From positions 7,438 to 45,974 of the forward strand of contig JAHBMJ010000612.1 in the NCBI GenBank assembly GCA_018398765.1: 38,537 nucleotides of DNA, given 5' to 3'. The position numbers and the translations under genes are program-made. This document shows, one piece after another, positions 9,801-20,521 of the stretch (positions within the stretch are counted from its first letter, which is position 1; every line of letters starts with the position of its first letter). This DNA is from Chromera velia. Its lineage: Eukaryota > Sar > Chromeraceae. The notes under the pieces were generated by a model. The model did no database searches and was not told the origin of the DNA. It saw only the letters and a program-made list of their open reading frames with translations.

Positions 9801-12800
9801 ACCTGATGGTGCTCGGCAAGGTCGACCTCGATGCTGCACGGTTGGGCGTTTTCAGGGAAAGGGATCCTCCCTCAGAGAGACGGGCGGATGGCGTGTTCCT
9901 TGGAAGGCGGGAGGGGGGGGAAGGGGAGAAAATGAGAGCGTGGCGCAGTGGGGCGCCGTCTGTGCGTCGGCATTTGAGTCTCGAAGATGCATTTGTTATT
10001 CCTCGTCAGCCAGACGGGGAGAGGGGGGAGGGGGGAGGTGTTTCGGAGAATGGAAGGGCAGGGCTCTGGTCTGGTGGGTCTGTGGCCCTCATGCAGAGTT
10101 CGGACTCTTCGCGTGGGAGTGGGAGTGTTGGTGGCAATGCAGTGGGGAGTCGAGTTGGTGAGAATGAAAGAGAAAGGCAAAAAACCCTCCCGATTTGCAT
10201 ACAAGACTCTGAATCGGATTCAGAGGGGGAGGGTGGGTCGTCTTTCTCTTCCAGTAATGTGGAGGAAATTGAACGTTTTCCTGCCGCCTCAGCAGCAGCA
10301 GCAGGAGCAGGGGGCGGGAGGAATGCATTTTCAGCCCGCCACCCTGTGCCGATTGAACTTGACGACGAGTCGGAAGTTGAAGTGACTGGAAGCCTTGGTG
10401 GGCGGGAAATGGGATCGGGCAGTGGGGAACCACAAACAGGGGTGTCTGCGGCTGCTGCAGTACGCTTTGCCGCGCGAGCAGCGGCAGCAGCGGCTTCAGA
10501 TTCGCGGCGCGCAGAGGAAGTAGCACGTCAGGCTGCTATAGCACTTGCGAGTGCGGAGCGGAAAAGGAAACGTGAGTTGGAGAGACGAATGAGAGAGGAG
10601 TGGAGTAGAAGAGAGGGCGTGGGGGGAGGATGGGGAGGTACAGGTTTACGGTGGGGCACTGACGTTCCTTTGGGGGGCCCTTGGATGCCCCGCGGGCCTT
10701 CTGGGTTCAGTCTTCAGGCTCAGATGAAGCCTCCGTATGGTATGGAGGGCGAGCCTCGACGGAGAGAGATTCCGTCAGGCGTATTTAGTCTGTGCGATTC
10801 CTCCCCTGAGGGACTGCCTGACTGTCGTCTGCGCAGTCTGGTGGAGGGACAGAGAGAGGGAGAAAGGGGAGAGGACACAGGAGGAGAAGCAATAGCTAGG
10901 CTACACATAGGCGTTTTACGCAGGGGCGTGGAAGGGCAGGGGGGGCATGAGAGCGGACAGGGTGATGGGGACAGGGAGGGGATGTTTTCGAGAACTGGGG
11001 GGGGGAGACGTGCCCATGCAGAGGTGCTGAATGTCGAGGAATCGGATGAAGAGGGAGGGGGCGGGGGGTCTTCCCGCGAGGAGGGCATACATTTCCTTGG
11101 GGGAGATGCGACTGGGAGAACGGATGAGGGGGGCAACCATGTTGGTGTGCCAGAAAGGGGTGTCATAGTAGAGAGAGAGCCAGATGGAGAGTTGCCTCCA
11201 TCTTCTTGTCCTGATGGTGGTGGGGAGGTTGGAAGCAGTTTGGGCTTGGAAAGTAGAGAAGTCAGAGAAGAAGGGGAAAGTGGGAGTTCGGGGGCAGTGA
11301 GAGCTTTTCGTTTTGTGTCGGAGACGGGCACAGACAATGCAGTTCCGGGGGCCGATCAGGGCCAAATGGTTGATCAGAGAGGGGGAAGAGGTGAAGCACC
11401 TTTGTCCGTTTCCACTGATCTTCCTGTCTGGAGACAGTCACAGGGACAAGCCATAGAAACGGAAACGAACGGTCAAGCAGCTGCCGAATCACTAGAGGGA
11501 AGAGGGGGGAGAGGAAGTGAACGTCTGGTTGCCGCGTCGTCTCCTTCAGACTTTGTAGATCTAGATCTGGGTGTCGAGGAGGGAGGAGAGGACTCTCAGA
11601 GAATTCGTCCGTCTTCCTCTCCCTCCTCTGTTCAGTTGGTTTCGCCCCACGCGGATGCGGTGGGGGGGGGACTGGAGGCAGAGAGGGGGCCTTCCTTCTC
11701 CTCCTCGGCTTCTGCTGAATTTGTGGGGGGAAGAGGGGGGGAGTCTGGGGGGTTGCAGTTGCAGGTACGTTCCGATTCTTCGGGTGATGTAGACAGGCTG
11801 TGGATAGGGTCGAAGGAGGATTCTAGAGAAGGGGGGGAGAGGGAGAGACCCCCAAACGATTGTTCCTCCTCCTCTTATGATGATGATGATCTGGAGATGA
11901 TCATGAGCCGTGATTCTGGAGAGTTGGCGGAGGAGGAGGAAGAGGGAGAAGAGGATATGGGGGAAGAATCTGAGCGTGAGGGGGGGCAGAGTGACGACAG
12001 GATGGATGTGAGTGAAACAGAGGACGAAATGGATGTGAGTGAGTCAGAGGAGGACACCATTGATTTGGAAAGAGAACGGAGGATGGATGAGATTCAAGAG
12101 GAAGAAGAGTATTTAAGACAGGCGGGTAGGGGGGATGTGATTCCGATTAGCAGTGAAAGTTCTGTGGGAGAAGATTCAGAGGCTGCCCCTGCAAGTCCCT
12201 CCGCCTCGTCCTCCCTGACAGTCTCGGCCTTCTCTGTCGTCGCCCCGGCGGTCGTTGACCTTTCGTCGTCTTCCTCCGACGGCGACGATGGAGACGGAGA
12301 CGGAGACGGTTTTGGTGATCAGGGTGTGTGTCCGGATCCCTCCGCCCTCTTTCCCTGGTGTCCTGAGTCGGATTCCTACCGACGGGGCTGCTGGGCGTGC
12401 TGGGAGCTTCTCTCCTGTGCTGAGCGGGTCGCCGCTGTAGTGGAGGACGGAGCCATCAGATTCGCCCCCCCTAGTAGGGTGGAAGAAGGGGGGGTAGAAG
12501 ACAAGAGGGAAACCTCAGGGGTGTCCTCCACCTCGTGTGCCTCGTCATCATCTTCTTCGTCTTCTTCTTCCTCAGCATCGGCATCGACTGCAGTTACGGC
12601 CTCGGTATCTGTCGGAAGGGCAAAGGCCCCATCAGACATGCCGAGGCCCTCAGAACCTGTTGCCGCAAGACCGGATGAGCCTGGGAAGGTTGGGGGTATA
12701 GGGCAGGCGTCGGTTGGTGGTGATGACGAATGCAAAATCATTTTCCAACAGAAGAGACGCCGCCAAGAACCATCGTCTGCCCGGCCTGGCGGCATCAGTG

Positions 12801-13042
12801 TAGCTGCCGGGGGTCAGCAGCCGAATAGAAAAAACGTCAGTGAAAGGAAAAGCGCAGTGGCGAAGGAGGAAGAGCGGCAGTGGGCGCTGTCACGTGGCAT
12901 GGCTCACATGTTGGTGAGGGAGCTGGCTGCGTATGTGATTTTGGGTGGTAATTTTGAAGCCTTTGCGTCAGCCCGGATTCCTAGGATAGAACTTGGGGCG
13001 AGAGAGATGGACAGAAACGGAGATGAGCCTGAAAAATACTGA
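6818..13042 (+). CDS. TOPORS-like RING-H2 E3 ligase with SUMO-interacting motifs
   Basis: Predicted exons are 6818-6958, 7064-7156, 7586-7625, 7971-9439 and 9743-13042; phases agree and the product is 1680 residues. Residues about 18-65 form a RING: CSIC, then CFHVFHFDC, then CPNC after the first intron. It is followed by KRGFSSLIYDVF, the pattern after the TOPORS RING. TOPORS is a nuclear ubiquitin and SUMO ligase that binds topoisomerase I. A second TOPORS-like segment spans the last intron: ETFVRLLQTHDSF, then LREEGSFSNNFVKNFVINNL, resembling the helical region after the RS part of TOPORS. The rest is low-complexity acidic/Ser/Arg sequence holding candidate SUMO-interacting motifs: PICIQDSESD, VPIELDDESE, VLNVEESDEE, FVDLDLGVEE, TIDLERE, VIPISSESS and AVVDLSSSSSDGDD. 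Donors are GTCAGT three times, then GTGGGT. Exon 3 (13 codons) is the least certain. The start is the first ATG in frame before the RING. Confidence 0.75.
7349..7353 (-). terminator. RNA polymerase III T-run terminator of tRNA-Gln
   Basis: A run of five T on the minus strand, one base past two C-containing bases after the tRNA discriminator, the usual Pol III stop signal. Confidence 0.6.
7355..7426 (-). tRNA. tRNA-Gln(UUG)
   Basis: A 72-base cloverleaf on the minus strand. The acceptor stem is GGTCCCG with CGGGACT (one G-T pair at 1-72), the D stem GCGC/GTGC, the anticodon stem TGAGA/TCTCA, the loop TTTTGAC with anticodon TTG, and the T arm CTGGG TTCAAAT CCCAG. The internal A box (TAGCGCAACGG) and B box (GGTTCAAATCC) fit Pol III promoters, and no intron is present. 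The length and U73 discriminator match eukaryotic tRNA-Gln. It lies antisense within predicted intron 2 (7157-7585) of the RING ligase gene. Confidence 0.93.
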
Positions 13043-14610
13043 AAAAGAGAAACTTGAAATGATGAAATCTCTTCCAATAGTCTGTGAATTCAACATAAGA
13101 AAGTGAATCAGATGCATTGGCACAGTCTGAACGTATCATTGGCCTGATCGAGGACTGAATTCTCTGGTACATTTTCTATGAAAGTCAATTATTCCACTCC
13201 GGCCTTCATGCAGTCTATGCGATGCATCATGCATTAATTGAGAGGCCAACTTAGGCCAACTAACTAACTGCCAGGCCAAGTCACTGAAGCCTTAGCTAAG
13301 GCCCAACTGATGATCGAGGTTCAGAACAAAGACAGTTGAAGTTGAAAGACCAGCAAAAAGACTGGGATCAGATGATGGAATGATGATTCAATGATCAGCA
13401 AGATCGATCTGCATGCACGCAGTCCTGTTACTAGTCACGTTATCGCAGTGTAGTATGGGGCAGCGTACTAAAGATTTTTGGTAACCCAGTTACATTATAG
13501 GTGGCTGACCCCCCCTCCCCCCTTTTGTTATTTAATTTGGTAAGTTCAATGGTAACCTCCCCCCCCCAACCCCCGAGGTTTGGTAGGGATGATGTAAGGA
13601 GGGAGGTGTGTTTCATTGCCCATAGACTGACATGAATTATAACTCCGTCCCTCCCCCCCCCGGGCCCCCCCGTTAATGTAACTAGGTTACCAAAAGACTT
13701 TAGTGTACTGCCCCTATCTAAAAATTGCTGTGAGGATTGACGATAATATCCTAGTGAATATTCAGCAAATCTAGCAAATTAAGTGCCATATATCATATGA
13801 GGCGGCGTAAATATGAAATTAAACTAATTTAAAGTCTAAGTATCGAGCTGGTTTGAAGCTTTGAACCTTTCCTATGTTCTGCTAAAAAATTCACTAGACC
13901 TGGCACTCCATATAAAAAAAATTAAAACTTCTAAAAAATGTTCTGTATATAATTATTTTTCTTTTTTTTTTAATTCATTGAACAAAAAACACCACACTGT
14001 TTTCTAGGCTGTTTTGGGGCCCAAATTTGGGGCGATATGATGATAGCCCACTAGCTGGGCTAGCTGCCAACATCCTGTGCAATACTTAGTGCAACACTTA
14101 AAGTTTAAATTATATTTCCGCAATTTAATATTAAATTAATAAAAATAACAATATTTAAAGACTTAACACTTGTTTGTCTTATCACCTACCGGCCATTTTG
14201 CAGTAGTTAGTAATTGTATTGTTATTGTTTGTCTTGCATGCATGCCACTTATACTTAGAATTCAATTTTCCAGGCCTTGCATATAGTATATACATAAAAA
14301 AAAAGAAAACTTACTATTGAAAAACTGTAAAAAAAAAATACTATGGTGAACTGAATTGAATTAAATTGAGCGCAGTTAAAACTGGTGAGCGACCACTGGC
14401 ACCTAGGCTCTGGCCAACCACGCGGCATGACATATAATGTCTGTTTAAATTGTGAAATAGTGAAATTTAGGCAATTAAAGAGGGGGTAGGGCATGTTCAA
14501 ACAATTAAACTTGGCTAGACAATCTGTGATGAGCCTCATTCCAGCCAGAGGTCGGAATTGCGATATGTAGGCCACCATCTCTCAAATACTCTTTTCTTTC
14601 TCTCTTACAG
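13043..14610. other. AT-rich intergenic DNA containing a MITE
   Basis: No open frame looks coding. Features seen are a series of GGCCAACT/AACTAACT repeats near 13240-13280, the MITE at 13457-13714, homopolymer C runs inside it, and A/T-rich DNA to 14580. The first part must contain the 3' untranslated region of the RING ligase. Confidence 0.6.
13457..13714. mobile_element. MITE with 41 bp terminal inverted repeats
   Basis: The left end 13457-13497 (GGGGCAGCGTACTAAAG...) and the right end 13674-13714 are inverted repeats of each other with only a few mismatches over 41 bases. Both ends are flanked by TAT (13454-13456 and 13715-13717), consistent with a 3 bp target duplication. At 258 bp without a coding frame it is a miniature non-autonomous DNA transposon. 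The 3 bp duplication and G-rich terminus suggest a PIF/Harbinger (Tourist) type, which is inference. The interior holds G/C homopolymers. Confidence 0.75.
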
Positions 14611-14670
14611 TCCTACTCCTCGTCCGGCTGGAAGGAGTTGATTAAAGCAAACAAAGGAACCGTTGTGAAG
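14611..14670 (+). CDS. Orphan internal exon, gene unknown
   Basis: A 60-base open segment is bounded by a strong acceptor (TTTCTCTCTTACAG) and a strong donor (GTAAGC). It encodes SYSSSGWKELIKANKGTVVK in the only sensible frame. A possible continuation after GATTTCAG at 15049 would read IEIGTCLIGPHNALTPTP, but it would overlap the Cys-rich minus-strand gene, so both cannot easily be right. I do not recognise the peptide, and no upstream exon is visible in the AT-rich DNA before it. Confidence 0.3.
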
Positions 14671-15104
14671 GTAAGCCGATGGACTGATCGAGCTCCACCT
14701 CCAAAATTCTTGTGCTTTGAGCATGTTTCGGGAAAACAATCGCGATCTCCCTGGTGTGTTTGCAGGTCTGACTGGATATTGAGTCTGGGTGTGAACCGAG
14801 TGGGAGATAGGCATGCAAGGGGTGCTCAGTTGCCGTCCCTGACCCCGCTCATTCCTCGACCTGCTGCGACATGCTTTTATCCTCCTTCGTTTTTTCGTGA
14901 TTGTGTACATTTTCCCGTTCAAAAACGAAAAAAGGTTTCTAGCATTTCGTTGAACTTACACTTCATACAAATCTTTGCTCCATTCAGAAAGCGTCGGGAT
15001 AAGTCATTCCGTGATTCAAAGTTTCTATGGGACTGCGGCTGATTTCAGATTGAGATCGGAACTTGCCTCATAGGGCCACATAACGCACTCACACCGACGC
15101 CCTC

Positions 15105-15943
15105 TCAGGCCTCACCCGGCATAGCGAGCATTCTGCGCACCTCCTTCTCACCCTGCCAGGCTTTTTTGTGGAAATCAGTATCGAGGAAGGGTTCGGGAAT
15201 TCCGGGTGACTCTCCCCATTTGCAGCCGTACAACAAACGACAATCGTGTTCGGTGAGAGCGTGGTTGCATTCATCTCTGTTCCCAACACAGCTGCTTTCG
15301 AGCGGCAGTCTCTCCTCGGACTCAATCTGCGTTGGGGACTCAGTGGTGGTCCCCGAAGGGCCTGGGTCCTCAAAACCTCGCAATTCGCAGTCTTTCATGA
15401 CTGCCCAATCGTTGGGGCAGGAGTCTGTCAGCACCTTACCCAAATTGCAGAGATCTTGGCCCCGCTGCAGGCGTCATCGTAGGTACACTCCCAGTTGCAC
15501 CCGGTGAATAAATTGCACTTCGCCTGCGAAGAAACCTTGCGGCATTCAGATCTAAACCCAACACACTTGCCGGACTCTTCTTCCTCCTGGGACTCATCCT
15601 TGTTGTACACGCGGTCCTCAATTGGTCGGAGTTCGCACCTTGCCATGACTGCGTAAACGTTGGGACAGGAGTTTCTCCGCTCCTCACCCACATGTGCAGA
15701 GATTGTTGCCCCGTTGCAGGGGTCAGAGAAGGAACAGAGCGCAGCGTACCCAGCCTGCTTCTTGTTTTTCTGCAGGAAAGACCGTCCTTCTCGATCTCCC
15801 TGTCCAAGACCACCCCGCTCTAGGTCGCTATCCAGGGTACTGCCTCTGATCACGCTGCTATGGTGCTGTGCCCTCTGAAGCACTTGCAGGGCACTCGTAC
15901 TTACGATGATGCAAGTGGCGAATAGTGGCGATGACGGCAGCAA
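15105..15943 (-). pseudogene. Cys-rich two-repeat protein, broken by a one-base deletion
   Basis: The minus strand encodes two homologous Cys-rich modules. The first reads C-x-GATISAHVGEERRNSCPN, then YAVMARCELR, an acidic stretch, CVGFRSEC and CNLFTGCNW. The second reads C-x-GAKISA, then LGKVLTDSCPN, WAVMKDCELR, SSCVGNRDEC and CRLLYGCKW. The second copy changes frame at about 15441-15447: CCCACATGTGCAG in copy one corresponds to CCCAAATTGCAG in copy two, one base shorter. No splice signals explain the shift. The conserved cysteines suggest a secreted or surface protein, but no signal peptide is established. The 15943 limit is only where the frame opens; an in-frame TGA lies just upstream, so a 5' exon is likely. 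The family is not recognised. The break could be decay or a sequencing error. Confidence 0.5.
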
Positions 15944-16716
15944 GGTTCATTATTAACGATCGAGGGACGGAGGTCGTAATCACGTCTCTGTTTGTATATA
16001 TATATGTCTCCGCCTGGAGGGGATCGTTTCAGCTGCTGCGGTTTTCTCAGTTGACTTTCCTCCTGATGAATCAATGAGATCCAATTGGCTTTTCCTTTCA
16101 AGTTGCTGCGGAAGAGAGACTGCCGAGCTGCGCATATATGATCACCCCTGGTGTCCCCCCCCAAAAGTAAATGAACCTACTTTTTGGGTGGAAGCCTTGC
16201 CGCCGCCGCTGCGGGGTGCTTCATATGTGGAAATGAACCCCCTTTTTGGTCTGAGGGCTCGCCGCCGCCACAAAAATGGTAGAGGTTCTTTCGGCCTCTG
16301 GGGCGATTCTTTCTAGTGGAAGATTCGAGATCAAAAACCCAGCTCTCAGCTGTATATATATATATATATATATATTAATACTGTTTACACAACCAGCTTT
16401 GCCACCTCTAGAGACACCTTTGAGATGTCTCAGTTTTCCCTGACCTCTTCACCGCACGTCTACCTCGGAGGCGCAGTGCACACACCTCTCTGCATATGGT
16501 TTCGCTTTCAAGATACTGTGAATTTGACTGACCTTTGAAGAAAATTATGCTCTCGGACCGAACTGCTCTCAATCTGTCCGAGCACATCGAAACTGTAGCA
16601 ATAGTTTGCTTATTTTGGGGTTCAGATTCCTTAATCATCAGGGAGCTTCGGTGTAGAAGCAATAAAGTATTTTCTCGCTCAGACCTCGGAGGTCGGCAGA
16701 AGTGTTCCGTTTGTTA
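15944..16716. other. Non-coding DNA with a (TA)n tract
   Basis: A pure (TA)n run lies at about 16353-16375 and a shorter one at 15997-16005. Between about 16165 and 16260 an AAATGAACC-x-CTTTTTGG segment followed by GCCGCCGCC occurs twice, about 60 bases apart. No coding frame is convincing. Confidence 0.45.
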
Positions 16717-18437
16717 CCGAAGGTCAGTCATTGTTGCTGAGGTTATCAATAGATTTGAAAGGGGGAAACTGCCACAACATGCCACAACTACTCTGACTAT
16801 AGCTCCCTCCTGAAGTCTGTTTATATGTGTCGCATCATATAGGGCCACATAGGGCCTTCTTCCTGCCCCTCCTTCTCGGTTTGATCTCATACAGATTGTC
16901 AGCGCGCCTTAGCAGAAACTGCTTACCACAAGGCTTGCAGCTTACCTCCATGCATTTCTGGCCCTTATACATGATGGTTTTGAGGGTGATCTTGTTCTTT
17001 CATAGAAGCTCTTGATCCTCTGCAGAAAGCTGGATCTGTAGGTCTGACGTACCAGTTTTTGCCTTTTTCTCAGGAGGCTCTTCCCTACCATTTCAAGAAT
17101 CACCAGGCATGTTTTCGAGTCAAAAAAAAAAATAATCACCTTAAGGGGACTCTGTCAGACAATGTGTGAGACGGTTTGGGTGAGGCATGAACTACTAAAA
17201 TCACTGGAAATTCCAATGGAGACCATACCACACAAGGAAAGAATGGGCAGGACAGACCAGGACAGCAAAGCTCCCACCAAGTGGCACCAACCCTGCAAGT
17301 AAGTAGAGTATGACAGTAAAGAACAGCTGGGTAATGAGCATGAGTCCATTGAGTTGATTGAAGTATCATATTCTTTCAGCGTGACTTGAAGACAGCAATT
17401 GGAGACGGCAGAGTCGACCGCTCAAAACGAACTCTGGTTTTGTTGGGAGGTTGGGCCGCCACCGTAAAAACCCCCGGGGTTGTTTGATTTAGGCCCGCGA
17501 GCTCTGGACGCCACCGCCAAAAACAGTAGGAGTTCCAAATAGGACAAGGGGGGTGATCATATATGCACTTAATTGCCTGGCTGCATGATCATGCATGCAT
17601 GCATGCACTGAAGTCGCAATTGCAATTAATTTTTTAATCTGACGCAAGCAAGCTTGCGAACGGTCCCGGCGGAAAGCAAGAAAAATGAGAACTTCACGAT
17701 TGACGCACGCAGGCCAGCCGATCGGGCGGTCGCGCCGACCCCCCCCCCCCCGCGGGAAAAGCCGCCGAAAAAAGCCCGGGGATGCAGCCTGTCGCTTTTC
17801 CGGGACTACTAACGCACGCATGCATGACGACGCGGGTTTATGCACGCTTTTCTGGACCATTTGGGGCAGGATCTTTCCGGGGCCTTTTTTTTTGGCGAAA
17901 ATCGGGTAATCGGGTCTGAAGTCCACCTGACGCACGCACATTTGGCGCACATTCAGCCTTTCGGGGCCGGGTTTTTGCCGAAAGACGTACAGCGTGCACG
18001 TGGGCTGGGGTATTTCTGTTTTCCAAGTGCCCCCCGCTTCGCTTTCCGGGGCCATTTTTCTTTTTTTAATTAAATGTAACAAGTCAGTTCGCGCGCTTTG
18101 CGCGCGAAAGTAAGTCCGGCGAGCTTGAAAGTGAGACCGCGGCCGGATCGATTGACTTCTGAGGCATTGTGTTGTCTGGTGTTCAATCGTCGATTGATCT
18201 TTGCTTGTTGGTGGGTTGATGGGAGCCAGGAGGCGTTGCTCGTCGGCGTCTCGGTGGGCAGCGAGTCGAGAAGGGACCGGAACTGGCGGGAGGACGAGAA
18301 TGCGCTGTGATATTCGGAGTTCAGTCTGCTCCCGTCTCTCTCCGAGGCACGAGGGCCCTTGCGTTTCGCCCAAGGCTTTGTTTGGTTTGTCGGTGCGAGA
18401 CTCTTCGATGGCTTCCAATCGCGGTGAGTGCAGCCAC
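16717..18437. repeat. 1721 bp duplicated segment, copy 1
   Basis: This segment recurs at a fixed offset of 1722 bases as 18439-20159. I found no difference in the stretches compared, including homopolymer lengths (for example the C run near 17740 and 19462). The copies meet at a single N (18438). It contains GC-rich modules with repeated TGACGCACGCA and CTTTCCGGGGCC motifs (17640-18060), a GATCATGCATGCATGCATGC tract (17586-17605) and a TTCGCGCGC/GCGCGCGAA hairpin at about 18086-18107. The 309-residue minus-strand frame over it has no family resemblance. Confidence 0.92.
16838..16999 (-). pseudogene. Short Cys/Lys-rich coding relic (also at 18560-18721)
   Basis: Between two stop codons the minus strand reads KNKITLKTIMYKGQKCME, then VSCKPCGKQFLLRRADNLYE and a basic tail. 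The Cys-x(4)-Cys-x(2)-Cys spacing and composition look protein-like. Upstream of the stop, the same frame continues as EEPPEKKAKTGTSDLQIQLS, so an in-frame TGA may interrupt an older gene. A donor-like GTAAGC right after CME could instead make it an exon end. The family is unknown. Confidence 0.2.
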
Positions 18438-18438
18438 N
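18438..18438. other. Assembly gap marked by a single N
   Basis: The only ambiguous base in the window sits exactly between the two copies of the 1721 bp repeat, the expected signature of two contigs placed end to end without merging their overlap. Confidence 0.9.
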
Positions 18439-20159
18439 CCGAAGGTCAGTCATTGTTGCTGAGGTTATCAATAGATTTGAAAGGGGGAAACTGCCACAAC
18501 ATGCCACAACTACTCTGACTATAGCTCCCTCCTGAAGTCTGTTTATATGTGTCGCATCATATAGGGCCACATAGGGCCTTCTTCCTGCCCCTCCTTCTCG
18601 GTTTGATCTCATACAGATTGTCAGCGCGCCTTAGCAGAAACTGCTTACCACAAGGCTTGCAGCTTACCTCCATGCATTTCTGGCCCTTATACATGATGGT
18701 TTTGAGGGTGATCTTGTTCTTTCATAGAAGCTCTTGATCCTCTGCAGAAAGCTGGATCTGTAGGTCTGACGTACCAGTTTTTGCCTTTTTCTCAGGAGGC
18801 TCTTCCCTACCATTTCAAGAATCACCAGGCATGTTTTCGAGTCAAAAAAAAAAATAATCACCTTAAGGGGACTCTGTCAGACAATGTGTGAGACGGTTTG
18901 GGTGAGGCATGAACTACTAAAATCACTGGAAATTCCAATGGAGACCATACCACACAAGGAAAGAATGGGCAGGACAGACCAGGACAGCAAAGCTCCCACC
19001 AAGTGGCACCAACCCTGCAAGTAAGTAGAGTATGACAGTAAAGAACAGCTGGGTAATGAGCATGAGTCCATTGAGTTGATTGAAGTATCATATTCTTTCA
19101 GCGTGACTTGAAGACAGCAATTGGAGACGGCAGAGTCGACCGCTCAAAACGAACTCTGGTTTTGTTGGGAGGTTGGGCCGCCACCGTAAAAACCCCCGGG
19201 GTTGTTTGATTTAGGCCCGCGAGCTCTGGACGCCACCGCCAAAAACAGTAGGAGTTCCAAATAGGACAAGGGGGGTGATCATATATGCACTTAATTGCCT
19301 GGCTGCATGATCATGCATGCATGCATGCACTGAAGTCGCAATTGCAATTAATTTTTTAATCTGACGCAAGCAAGCTTGCGAACGGTCCCGGCGGAAAGCA
19401 AGAAAAATGAGAACTTCACGATTGACGCACGCAGGCCAGCCGATCGGGCGGTCGCGCCGACCCCCCCCCCCCCGCGGGAAAAGCCGCCGAAAAAAGCCCG
19501 GGGATGCAGCCTGTCGCTTTTCCGGGACTACTAACGCACGCATGCATGACGACGCGGGTTTATGCACGCTTTTCTGGACCATTTGGGGCAGGATCTTTCC
19601 GGGGCCTTTTTTTTTGGCGAAAATCGGGTAATCGGGTCTGAAGTCCACCTGACGCACGCACATTTGGCGCACATTCAGCCTTTCGGGGCCGGGTTTTTGC
19701 CGAAAGACGTACAGCGTGCACGTGGGCTGGGGTATTTCTGTTTTCCAAGTGCCCCCCGCTTCGCTTTCCGGGGCCATTTTTCTTTTTTTAATTAAATGTA
19801 ACAAGTCAGTTCGCGCGCTTTGCGCGCGAAAGTAAGTCCGGCGAGCTTGAAAGTGAGACCGCGGCCGGATCGATTGACTTCTGAGGCATTGTGTTGTCTG
19901 GTGTTCAATCGTCGATTGATCTTTGCTTGTTGGTGGGTTGATGGGAGCCAGGAGGCGTTGCTCGTCGGCGTCTCGGTGGGCAGCGAGTCGAGAAGGGACC
20001 GGAACTGGCGGGAGGACGAGAATGCGCTGTGATATTCGGAGTTCAGTCTGCTCCCGTCTCTCTCCGAGGCACGAGGGCCCTTGCGTTTCGCCCAAGGCTT
20101 TGTTTGGTTTGTCGGTGCGAGACTCTTCGATGGCTTCCAATCGCGGTGAGTGCAGCCAC
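18439..20159. repeat. 1721 bp duplicated segment, copy 2
   Basis: Same sequence as 16717-18437. The match begins right after the N with CCGAAGGTCAGTC and ends at GTGAGTGCAGCCAC. After that, this copy continues into unique sequence (GAGTGCATGGG...), whereas copy 1 is preceded by unique sequence (TTTGTTA). It is probably the left end of the next contig. Confidence 0.92.
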
Positions 20160-20521
20160 GAGTGCATGGGTTGGGAGGAGGCGGCTGTTGAGTGCTGACG
20201 AGACAGGTCCGTCGCTCATGCTGCTCTCGCTGTTGTTTCCTTCACGGCCGCTTCGGCCTTCTGTGCCCTCCAGGCCTTCGCGTTTCCTCCTTCGGCCCCG
20301 TCGGTCTCGACAGCCATGTACATACAAATCCCGTGTTCTTTAGATAGGCGTACGCGCAATACGCCGATTCGCTGACTTAAAGAGGACGGCAACTCTGTAC
20401 ACAGGCTGCAGAATTTTTTGCCGTGAACGGCCATGCTGTCTCGTGACGACTCTATATCGCGTCCAGCAGCTATCAGGACGCTGGGAAGCGAGACTGGATC
20501 CATTATTTTCCCTTACTGCAG
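20160..20521. other. Unassigned stretch before the unknown multi-exon gene
   Basis: No confident exon is seen. A GCCGCTTCGGCCTTC / CCTTCGGCCCCG repeat lies at about 20245-20300. The region may contain 5' exons or introns of the plus-strand gene that becomes visible from 20522; protein-level repeats shared between about 19920-20190 and 20540-20770 support that. Confidence 0.3.

Noticed and set aside
17162-17470. Plus-strand exon-like pair (ETVWVRHELLKSLEIPMET, then RDLKTAIGDGRVDRSKRT) with GTAAGT and TTTCAG signals
   Set aside because: The phases do not agree: joining at these signals puts the second piece out of frame and into a stop within four codons.
18086-18107. Perfect 9 bp hairpin TTCGCGCGC-TTT-GCGCGCGAA as a terminator or regulatory stem
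   Set aside because: A single GC-rich palindrome in repeat DNA of a eukaryote; nothing nearby gives it a role.
17489-18418. 309-codon minus-strand open frame in the duplicated segment, and its copy at 19211-20167
   Set aside because: No domain, biased composition that follows GC-rich repeat modules, and the same modules at 24.6 kb are not open; treated as non-coding repeat.
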